Source: Pleurotus ostreatus/Saccharomyces cerevisiae fusant (Eukaryota; Opisthokonta). From it: a stretch of 64,000 nucleotides of DNA. The stretch is from positions 1-64,000 of the forward strand of contig JAMQCK010000034.1 in the NCBI GenBank assembly GCA_024196135.1. Direction: 5' to 3'. The notes below the pieces were generated by a model, which was not told the DNA's origin, did not search any database, and saw nothing but the letters and a program-made list of their open reading frames with translations. Of the stretch, positions 55,795 to 64,000 are shown one piece after another (the stretch's first letter is position 1; each line of letters starts with the position of its first letter). The translations under genes were made by a program, and so were the position numbers.

Positions 55795-58277
55795 ATGTCC
55801 GACGCATCTCTACGAGCCCGCCATCCAGAGGCTGGGGCCTCATCCCTCCCCCCAGCAATCGATGGGGATAGGAAATCTGGGGATGTGGAGATCAGCAGCA
55901 TTGAGCATCTGGAAGATTTAAAGCTCGATGAGACCCATAGGAGGCTGAAGGTGAGGGAACCGAGGAAAGCCGCGGTCGACACTGATAATTGCGTGTAGAA
56001 TCGACACATCCAGCTCATTGGTATGCGCGTAGTGTTCCTTCTCCATACGACTCACCATATTTCCAGGCATCGGCGGGACATTGGGCACCGCAATTGTTGT
56101 TCAGGTAATTTACCTGCCCCCTCTCGGCTAACGCCTCTTGACTTGAAAATGTCGCGCAGATAGGCAGCGCCTTGACGAAAGGTGGACCTGGTGAGCGAGC
56201 TCACTGTTCCGGCAGTCGCGGTTTCTGATAGATAAACAATCAGCAAGTCTATTCATCGCCTTCACTTTGTGGTCTACCTTCATTCTGGCCATCAATTCAT
56301 GCTTGAGTATGTTTTATAATGCTGGAAAGTTCACCCCACTGATACATTCTCAATAGCGGAGATGGTTACATGGATGCCCATATCCTCCCCCTTTGTAGGT
56401 CCACAGTGTGCCCTCTCACGCGCGCCTGGCGTGACCGACCACGTTACAGATTCGATTCGCCGACGCATTCGTCGACCCGGCGCTCGGATTCGCCGCTGGG
56501 ATCAACTTCTTCATCTTCGAGGCGTCGCTAGTGCCCTTCGAGATCGTTGCATTCAACCTCGTTCTGCGATTTTGGACCGACAAAATCCCCGTGGAGGCGG
56601 TCTTCGTCTTCATCCTCGTCTGCTATTTGTGAGAATCATGCTTGCCTTCTAGATTATACTTGAGCCGGTCTTCGAGGAGCTAGCTAATCCCATCCCTGTA
56701 GCTTGCTCAATTTCTTTGCAGTACAGTGGTATGGAGGTATGTGCGGTCATGCCTTTCTCGAAATCGTTATTCACCGTCAGCAGAGTCGGAATTTTGGCTA
56801 GCAATTGGCAAAGTCATTCTGGCCGTCGGCCTTATATGCTTCACCTTCGTCATCATGCTCGGCGGAAATCCTCTGCATGATAGGTTCGGCTTTCGTAACT
56901 GGGATCGTCAGTGTTACTCGTTCGCCGTTCATCGTCCCCAAGGCTGACCCGCTTGATTTTCAGCATCTGCCGTCGAAGGAGCTCCATTCGCAGAGTACAT
57001 CAAAACGGGTTCGTATCCTTCTCGAAATCGTCACACCGTGTCTAACATATGCAGGTTCTCTTGGGAAATTCCTCGGCTTTCTCGCCTGCTTCATCCAGGC
57101 GTCGTTCACCATAGCCGGCCCCGACTATGTCGCGATGACCGCCGGAGAAGCAAGTCTCCCGCGCACGACCCTCCCTCGCGCGTTCAAAAGCGTCTTCTTC
57201 CGTCTCAGCACATTCTTCATCCTGGGCTCCCTCTGCGTCGGCATCGTGGTTCCCTACAATGACCCGGACCTTCTGGATGCGCTCTCGAACGCCAAACCCG
57301 GCGCGGGGTCGTCGCCCTACGTGATTGCGATGCAGCACCTGCATATCCGAGGGCTGCCGCATATTGTCAACGCGTTGATTGCCACTTCGATCTTCAGCGC
57401 GGGGAACAGCTACGTGTACTGTGCGAGTCGGACGTTGTATGGGCTGGCGCTTGAGGGAAAGGTGCCGAGGTTCTTCGCGAGATGTACTAGGAACGGCGTT
57501 CCGTACTATTGTGTAGGCTTGACGCTGGCTATCGCGCTACTTTGTGAGCACGTCTTGATCTTAATCCGTCATTGTCTAACGCCCTGAGAAGGCTTCCTCG
57601 AGGTCTCCAATAGCTCAGCCGTTGTGCTGCAGTGGTAAAGACGATTTCCTTCTGACGTTCGACCATTGATTGATCGTCCGGCAGGTTTGTCAACCTCGTC
57701 ACGGCGTCGCAACTATTGAACTACGGTACGCATTCTCCCAGACTTGCATCGCGCTCAGCGCCTCATACCATTGCAGCCATCATTGCTTACACCTACCTAC
57801 GATTCCACAAAGCCTTGCAACTTCAAGGGATCTCAAGAGAATCCCTCCCACATCGTAGCAAATGGCAACCATTCTGCGCGTATGTTTTCCTTATATTTGC
57901 TCGCTGAGCTCTTGCTAATCGGCGTTCTGTAGGTACTATGCCCTCGCCGGGACTCTGATCATGGCGTTCGTCAGCGGTTACACGGTCTTTCTACCAGGAA
58001 ACTGGGACGTACCAACCTTCTTGTTCTCATACACCATGATTGGTTTGGTACCCGTCCTATTCGTTCTGTGGAAGGTGATCAAGAAGACGAAGGTGAGAAT
58101 TTTACCATCCTCTTTGCTATTCGAGCAAGGGCGCTGATGACCGTGCAGGTACAAGACTTGCAGGACGTGACTTTCTTTGCGACCGAGCGCGCGCGGATTG
58201 ACCGCTACGAGGAAAATTACATCGGGACCGTGCCGACAGGACGGTTCCCGAGGCTGGCAGAGTACATATTTGCGTGA
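55795..58277 (+). CDS. Amino-acid permease (APC superfamily, YAT type)
   Basis: Plasma-membrane proton/amino-acid symporter with about 12 TM helices. It begins MSDASLRARHPEAG. Family segments: the N-terminal KNRHIQLIGIGGTIGTAIVV, LFIAFTLWSTFILAINSCLAE, MVTWMPISSPFVRFADAFVD, LGFAAGINFFIFEASLVPFE, LACFIQASFTIAGPDYVAMT, AGEASLPRTTLPRAFKSVFF, SIFSAGNSYVYCASRTLYGL, LEGKVPRFF and NGVPYYCVGLTLAIALL. The C-terminus ENYIGTVPTGRFPRLAEYIF stops at TGA 58275-58277. About eleven exons with short introns. Substrate range cannot be told. Near 57610 an exon (FLEVSNSSAVVLQW) mimics a tRNA start by chance. Confidence 0.92.
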
Positions 58278-59071
58278 GGTACGCGGTGAGCAAGAGGGTA
58301 GATCGATTCACTGTAGCACGTACAACGCATAAAACCACTCTACAGCCTGAGCAAATGTGATCCGAAAGCGATATCTTGTGCACTCACTCGACACGTCTGA
58401 CTCCCCGACATCGTTTGGCGAAGCCATTCGAATGTAAGAGGGGAGGCTGCGCAAGCGGGCTGGCGAACATGACGGACTGACGATGAAAGTGAGGTTCGAC
58501 TTTCGGGGTTTTCCGGTGCAACCTCCATTTGTCGCAATTGATTGGCACCCCTCCATCACAGTCACGGTTACCAAAAGAGGAAGACATTGTTCCCTCAATG
58601 CCGCGGTCTTGAGGCTTGCCACTTCACTCCAACGATTAGGCGTGCTCAGTGATACTGTAATGTGAGTGAATGGCTCATGGTCGCTATTTGTTGTGCTCTA
58701 CACCTTTGAACCGCATGGCGCGTGACTTCAATGTTTTCTCCCCCCGCCCTGTGCAGCGATGGATCAACATGGGCTCGACATGAACGAGAAGGCAATCTCC
58801 TTGCGACACCCGGAAATTCTTCGTCGACTGCGCTCAAACGGCGCTCATCTTCGTCGTCGGTAGGATCGTCGTCGTTACCGTCATCAGAGTCGTTGGCAAC
58901 GGTCCCGCACCGATCTATCGGTCGACCAAGATATATCAACATGCCCCGACGTTCGATCCCTCGGTTAGACGCCTTCTGTCCTCCCTCTTCCGACGCGCCC
59001 TCGGCGGCTTCGTAGGCTCCCGCTTTTTCTCCTTTTCTCTTGCTCCTGGTTGAGCTCGTCTTTGTATCATA
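58278..59071. other. Intergenic between permease and small four-TM gene
   Basis: About 790 bp. A plus frame at 58722-59015 is Ser/Arg-rich (RRSSSSSVGSSSLPSSESLA) and could be a small unrecognised gene; a minus frame over the same bases is Asp-rich. No family feature or splice model supports either. Confidence 0.4.
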
Positions 59072-59836
59072 ATGGCAATTCTTCGCACCCGCACGTTCCT
59101 CGTCTGCCTGCCGCTGAAGGCGGGCGTATGGGTCCTGGCGTTGATTGGTGCAATGTGCGGGGGCGGCGGCGCCGCGGGTAGCTGGATCGAGGTCACCATG
59201 CTGAGTACGTGCTCATCTGCAAGCGAATGGACCGCGGCGCTCATTGAGACCAGAGGAACATCCTGTCCCGGTTCAGGATCAAGTTTCATTGGTCTTCCAG
59301 GCTGTGGTATTCTCGCTCTTAGGTATCTTGTCGATCTTTGGGTACGTAGCTATCCCCCACTCCGATCTTCCATTGACTCCAGGATAGACTGCTCTCGACC
59401 CTCTCCAAGAGCGTCACCGCTGCGCTGATCTACAGTCGGCTGCTCGTCATCCACTTGATCTTCACCATCCTTTCCCTCATCTTCACGCTCTACTCCACGT
59501 TCCGTCCTCAAGACCAGGGTGACGTGAAATCATGTATCAACGGCTCGGTAGATGAGTTCCCCATCGAGTTTTGCCAGAAAGGTTGGTCGACGGTCACGGT
59601 CCTACCTCTGGCGCTATTTGCGGCGATCCTCTTCAATCAACTTTGTGAGTGCTCGCCCTCTACGTGCGCAGTTCTCTCCTAAGCAGCCATGTGCAGACGC
59701 CATAGTGATTGCGAGGAGCTATTCTGAGGACCTGGACGTCGTACTCGCCTCCCGGTTCTCCCGGTCACTTTCTCCCGACTTCGTGAAGAACGATGCCACA
59801 TTGAACAATCTAGCCTACGGACCTCGCATAGTATGA
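59072..59836 (+). CDS. Small four-TM membrane protein, unknown
   Basis: A protein of about 200 residues. It begins MAILRTRTFLVCLPLKAGVW. TM helices: VWVLALIGAMCGGGGAA; DQVSLVFQAVVFSLLGILSI; LIYSRLLVIHLIFTILSLIF; TVLPLALFAAILFNQLYAIV. Between TM3 and TM4 is a loop with two Cys (VKSCINGSVDEFPIEFCQKG), probably extracellular and disulphide-bonded, with an N-glycosylation site (NGS). The tail ends NNLAYGPRIV, TGA 59834-59836. Splicing that keeps the TM frame: GTACGT after MVTML, GTACGT after SIFG to the acceptor GGATAG, and an intron after FNQL. The layout resembles MARVEL/tetraspan-like proteins of basidiomycetes, but no specific family is recognised. Confidence 0.72.
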
Positions 59837-59968
59837 TCAGGTATTGACAGGAACATTTTACTTTATTTCGCTTTCTCTTCTTCCTCCTTCACTGAGGGCC
59901 TTGCGGACTTTTATTAGCGGGACAGTCTACTTCAGCGCAGTGCGCCTTTACATACCTACATTCGCTAT

Positions 59969-60521
59969 TCACGACCTCGGAATGACCTTCCGTATATACT
60001 TTTCGATGTAGTCCTCTGGGACACCCTCGCGTAGGGCATCCGCGATGGCATGGTTCATTCGTGGGATGTATTCGGCCTGAGGCGTGTTGTGTGGCTCCGT
60101 CCGCTGCACGTCAACATAAACAAGGGTGCTCTCGATGATCTTTTTGTCGCCGTCGACGATGGTCGCGACTCCATCCTGCGAGCCCAGGTACTCCACCGAA
60201 AGGTGCTGCTTCTCGTAGGACTCGGGCACACCCTCGTAGATGTCGAGTCTGGCTTCGTCATCTTGGGAGAGCTCATACAGAGCGCCGTACACGACTTCGC
60301 CGGGCGAGGGTACGATGTTGGCGTACCCGCGCGCATTGAGGATCCAGCGCCTACATTCATGCGTTCATCGATGAGCTCAGCACGGAAAGTACGCCTCACC
60401 AGTCGCGGAGGATGCCTATGCCCAAGAATTTGTTGTCCGGGCAGCGTTTGTCCATCTGCTCGTGCCATAAATTGCTGCCGTAGCCAAAGTTGATTGAACG
60501 TTTGAGTGCGGTGACGGACAT
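59969..60521 (-). CDS. Gamma-glutamylcyclotransferase-like protein
   Basis: GGCT/AIG2-fold enzyme that would release 5-oxoproline from gamma-glutamyl peptides. Exon 1 reads MSVTALKRSINFGYGSNLWH, with the substrate-loop motif YGSN, then MDKRCPDNKFLGIGILRDW. A phase-2 intron (GTGAGG...GAATGTAG) leads to RWILNARGYANIVPSPGEVV, YGALYELSQDDEARLDIYEG and VPESYEKQHL, where the Glu in DIYEGVP is the expected catalytic acid. The C-terminus EDYIEKYIRKVIPRS stops at TGA 59969-59971. Length about 165 residues fits the family. It ends close to the previous gene (converging, 132 bp). Confidence 0.87.
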
Positions 60522-60970
60522 GACGGTGGTGGACAAGGAGGCGCAGTGCTCACTTCCGATAAATACCTTCACGTATACATCAAGTCATAGGGCGATGCGG
60601 TCTGGAAGAGAACACGGCTCACATGCTTGAGCAGCTGGACCAGGTTCCGATGACGCATTCTTACTGGTCATCCTGCATTCACATAGGAGACCAATACCTT
60701 GACGGGGCTGAGGGACTCGAAGGATGGTCACACTTTAGGTACGAACAAGCACTTCATTCGTGATGGACGGCGGACAACAGGTGTAGATGCATGCATCCTA
60801 CACAATACATAGAATAATTTAACGTGCCACGGTCTACGGGCGACGCTTTCAAGTCCTTGTCGTCAAAGGCATGAGACTAATGGTCAACATTCGAGTCTCG
60901 TCAACCGCGACGGATACCTTGCAGTCACGTCAGTAAGGAGTTTTCTCAGCCCGTCAAGGATCATCGTACC
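60522..60970. other. Intergenic 3' flank of secreted-protein gene
   Basis: 449 bp with no open frame or repeat of note. Both flanking genes are on the minus strand; the promoter of the cyclotransferase gene should be at its left end. Confidence 0.5.
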
Positions 60971-62157
60971 TTAGAAGAACTTGAACTTCCAGGAGTCCGT
61001 CCAGCCGCCCTCAGCCGAAGAGCTGGCAGAGGGCGCGCCAGACGAGGCCGACGCGGAAGCCGAGGGAAGACCAGTCTCGATGCTGAACGAAGCGTCGCCC
61101 GAGCTGGTCGGGAATGCGCCAGAGGTAGAACCGCTGCCGGTAGGGAAGCCAGCGCCACTGCCGCTACCGCTGGGGAAGCCAGAGGCACCGCCCTCGCCGC
61201 CCTGAGGCGGGCACTCGGGAGGGGGCGGCGGGCAGCCCTCGTCGCCGCCGGGGAAGCCGCCCTCGCCGCCCTCACCACCGGGGAAGCCAGAGCTGGCGGG
61301 GCCGGCACCGGAGCCGGAGGCAGAGGCGGACGGGTTGAAGGGAGGAGAGGACTCGAGCTGGCGGGCGAAACGAGCGAACGCAGCAGAGGAGCCAGAGCCA
61401 GGGAAGTCAGACGCGGAGGCGGACGCAGATGGAAGGGCAGACGAGAAGCCGGAACCGCTGGGGCCGCCGGCGCCGCTGCTGGCACCACCGCAACCTCCTC
61501 CATAGCCGCCGTGGCCACCGTGACCACCGTGGCCGCCATGACCACCGTGTCCTCCCGGACCACCAGAGGCAGACGCGCTCGGGAACGAGCCCGAGCCGGT
61601 CACAGTGGGGAAGCTGCCAGATTCGCCACCACCGGGCGCGGAGCCCGAAGGGAAGCCGCTGCTCGCAGCAGAAGACGGGACGTCGCTACCAGACTCCTCC
61701 TGGCGGCGAGCGAAGCGCGCGTACTCGCTGGCGGTCGGGAAGGACGCCGAGCCGCTGGCCGACCCAGAGGGGCCGGCAGCGCTGGAGGGAAACGCCACGC
61801 TGGAGGAAGGGAAGCCGCCGGAGCCGGAGGCACCGCCCGGAGGGCCACCCTGACCACCGCCGCAGCCGCCGGGCGGACCCCAAGGACCACCCGGACCGCC
61901 AGAAGGACCAGCGGAGCCGCCTGGGAAGGAGGCAGACGCAGAGCCAGACGGGCCGCCAGAGGGGAAGCCACCCGAGGGTCCAGCAGAGAGGCTGGATGTA
62001 GCCGTCGCCGCGCCACTGGAGGCACCAGATGCGCTAGATATACACTGTCAGCTGTGCGCCATAGTCAACGTCCAAGAAACACAAACCTAAGAGACATCGG
62101 CGCTCCATGGACGGAGGCGAGCAGAGATGTGAGAACAATAGCCTTGAAGTACATCAT
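60971..62157 (-). CDS. Secreted Ser/Gly-rich low-complexity protein with GGH repeats
   Basis: Predicted secreted protein, no family recognised. Exon 1 (62087-62157) encodes a signal peptide MMYFKAIVLTSLLASVHGA plus PMSL. Exon 2 (60971-62033) encodes the rest; 1,134 nt in total give 377 residues and a TAA stop. It consists of FPSGSASGS/GPSG-type repeats, a GGH repeat run at about 61498-61560 (GGPGGHGGHGGHGGHGGYGG), few Cys (GGCGGG, GGGCGG, DEGCPPPPPECPP) and two related sites: EYARFARRQEESG and AAFARFARQLESS. The end is WTDSWKFKFF. The minus-strand frame is right because it alone has a signal peptide, a clean intron (GTTTGT...TATCTAG) and frame closure. Cell-wall or adhesive function is only a guess. 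Confidence 0.72.
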
Positions 62158-63195
62158 CGTGAAGAGTCAAGTGAAAGACGGGTGGGAGGAAAGACTGAGG
62201 CTAGCGCAAGCGCAAATCGAGCAAGCAAATAATAGGAAGGAGACCGTGACACAGGCAGGAGCAGAACTTGTGATGAAGACAGACGCGTTGACGCAGCCTT
62301 TATACCTGCCTGTCGCTGCGGAAGTGGAGTAAGGGTGGAGTCCGCCATGGTGGGAAAGCCATCTTTGTTGACCCTCGGTCGTTGCGAAGGGGTACAATTG
62401 AATCTATTCATTCCGGGGGTCGAAAGAAACGGGGAGCGTGCAAACGCTGCGGGGCGCATGCCAATTTAGATGGGGTCGTTCTTGTCCGATGGTGATGACT
62501 GGTCATCAGTCTCCACTGTTGAAAGGCGCCGAACCTGGTCAAACGCACTCGGTACTGCGGTGCGCAGCCGTGCGGCAGGACAAGGGCGGATGTCGGAGCG
62601 TTTCCTGGTGGTCAAACGCGGTCGCGGTCGGTAGGAGCGTAAGAATACCCAATTGAATGGTGGCGGGCATGGTCAAGACCCACAGAGGGCTGGTTTAGCC
62701 GAGCCGATTGAGCAGTTGAGAGCATCAGCGATCGCGATGGACTCCAAAGGGCCCGGGTAGAAGAGACTGGCCACCTGCGTCACATGAAGATCGAGCAAAG
62801 GGCTCGCCTTGAGCGCCCGGTAGGTCGGAAAGTTACAAGGAAGTAGCGAGCAGGCGCATGATGGCGCAGCCAAGTCGGCTAGACCTGTCAGTCTCTTCGC
62901 AACGATGTCGGATGTGGCGAGCAGAAGCAAGCGGCACAAGGATGTGTTCATAAAGTCACAAAGGCCAGACGTACACCACAAGGAAGGTTCTGACAGACAA
63001 AGCTCACGATGAAGACCAGTCGTCACCGTAGAACGGAACGGGGGAGCGGGAGGACACCCTACCGGCAGTACGGACCGAAAAGTACGCCGATCGCTCAGAT
63101 CAAAAATTCGGTCTTCCCCCGCGCTCAGGCTTGCCTTCCACCCCATCGTTCGACCAAGGATCTTTTCGTGAGGTCGCCAACGCACAAAGAAAATA
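62158..63195. other. Divergent intergenic region, secreted protein / Snu13
   Basis: About 1 kb between two divergent starts. The minus frame 62673-63185 (170 codons) has no family match and starts in the Snu13 leader, so I do not call it. No TATA or repeat stood out. Confidence 0.45.
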
Positions 63196-63729
63196 ATGGC
63201 TGAGGATCACGGCAAGGCTTGGCCTCTGGCAGACGCTGCATTGACCAACCAGGTGAGGAAAGCGTCAACATGATCTCTCGGAGGGCTGATCCTCGCAATA
63301 GATTCTGGACCTGGTCCAGCAGGCTGGTCAGTACAAGCAGATCAAGAAGGGTGCTAACGAGGGTGAGTGCTCCTTCACATATGTTGGATGAGTACTTGCT
63401 GATCGTCATCTCAGCAACTAAGACCCTTAACCGCGGTATTGCTGAGTTCATTGTGCTCACCGCCGACACGGAGCCTATCGAAATTCTGATGCATCTGCCC
63501 CTTCTTTGCGAGGAGAAGGTAAGCTCATGACTGTTTCGCCTAGTGTTCAGCATGCTCACGTTGCAATTAGAACGTCCCCTACGTCTTCGTTCCCTCCAAG
63601 GCTGCCTTGGGCCGCGCCTGCAATGTCACTCGCCCCGTCATCTCTGTCAGTGTGACCACGAGCGAGTCTCGCGAGCTGCAGAGCCAAATTACGACCATCA
63701 AGAACGCCATCCAAAGGCTCATGTTCTAG
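63196..63729 (+). CDS. SNU13: Snu13 (15.5K/NHP2L1), L7Ae-family kink-turn protein
   Basis: RNA-binding protein of box C/D snoRNPs and the U4/U6.U5 tri-snRNP; it binds kink-turns. It starts [19 protein letters not shown] at 63196. After the first intron: [20 protein letters not shown], then [20 protein letters not shown] and [15 protein letters not shown], and after the third intron [20 protein letters not shown] and [20 protein letters not shown]. Stop TAG 63727-63729. About 126 residues and the three-intron structure fit the family. It acts in the same pathways as Utp21 at the other end of the window. Confidence 0.97.
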
Positions 63730-64000
63730 TGCCACCAATGTAGAGCGTACCACATTCGCGCCTGTAGCCCTAATCTCATGACTGTTCCGTCTGCAATGTT
63801 CGCTGTGACCCACTGAACGCTCAAACATTTTCTGAACGTCTGCGCATCGGGCGTATGCGTCTCGAGGATGTGCTCGCTGTGATACAGGCCCCCATCGAGT
63901 TGAATGACTAGCGGGAAACCGGTCCGACTGAAAGTCGCGTGGCGGTGTGATGATCTGCTTGCCTCGGAGGTTGATGAGTCAGCACACTTGTTCCTTCTGC

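Noticed and set aside
57608..57650. tRNA-like string (CCAATAGCTCAGCCGTTG...GGTAAAG)
   Set aside because: It lies in the permease exon FLEVSNSSAVVLQW and its donor site; no anticodon arm or acceptor stem can be formed.
60961..62332. Long Arg/Ala/Pro-rich frames on both strands over the secreted-protein gene (for example 61511-62332 plus)
   Set aside because: They arise from GC-rich repeats read in other frames. Only the minus frame with signal peptide and intron closes properly.
1..64000. CRISPR array, insertion sequence, LTR element or biosynthetic gene cluster
   Set aside because: No regularly spaced repeats, transposase or reverse-transcriptase motifs, terminal repeats, or PKS/NRPS/terpene enzymes were seen by eye.

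Overview
The window is nuclear DNA of a filamentous basidiomycete, most likely an Agaricomycete. The genes are dense, GC-rich and split by many short GT-AG introns of about 50-60 nt. The gene set is typical of a fungal chromosome: Zn2Cys6 regulators, Atg15, a DHHC acyltransferase with a long disordered N-terminus, a FluG/GSI-type glutamine synthetase, and mitochondrial bL27. I saw no transposon, virus, CRISPR array or prokaryotic-style operon.

Layout. 0-4.1 kb: Utp21 (SSU processome), 5' end outside the window. 4.7-6.4 kb: F-box protein. 6.6-11.2 kb: glutamine synthetase-like enzyme (-) and AP endonuclease Apn1 (+) from a shared divergent promoter. 11.3-16.3 kb: DUF3074/START-like protein (-), mitochondrial bL27 (-), SKP1 (+), mRNA guanylyltransferase (+). 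17.3-18.1 kb: unknown protein (-), then about 2 kb without a supported gene. 20.2-27 kb: guanine deaminase (+), Atg15 (-), tRNA-Ile(AAU), a diacylglycerol-lipase-like enzyme (-). 27.3-31.8 kb: a four-TM protein (-), a second tRNA-Ile(AAU), proteasome beta5/Pre2 (-). 32-44 kb: a Zn2Cys6 regulator (+), a Sac2/INPP5F-like phosphoinositide phosphatase (-), a second Zn2Cys6 regulator (-). 45.6-49.6 kb: DHHC palmitoyltransferase (-) and phosphopantetheine adenylyltransferase (+). 49.6-52.2 kb: no supported gene. 52.2-60.5 kb: LIM-domain protein (+), amino-acid permease (+), small four-TM protein (+), gamma-glutamylcyclotransferase-like protein (-). 61-63.7 kb: secreted Ser/Gly-rich low-complexity protein (-) and Snu13 (+).

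The genes are mostly independent housekeeping units. Loose themes are ubiquitin-proteasome function (F-box, SKP1, Pre2), RNA biology (Utp21, capping enzyme, Snu13, tRNAs) and lipid/membrane turnover (Atg15, DAG lipase, Sac2, DHHC, DUF3074).

The most interesting signals are the following. Exons of 5-11 nt recur in conserved motifs of three genes (glutamine synthetase, Apn1, first Zn2Cys6 factor), inferred because only that splicing restores the family motif. A perfect 13-bp hairpin lies just downstream of the Pre2 stop. An uncharacterised secreted Ser/Gly/His repeat protein carries two related FARFAR sites. Two tandem repeats sit inside Utp21 introns. All exon boundaries were read by eye from splice signals and conserved protein motifs; no search was run.
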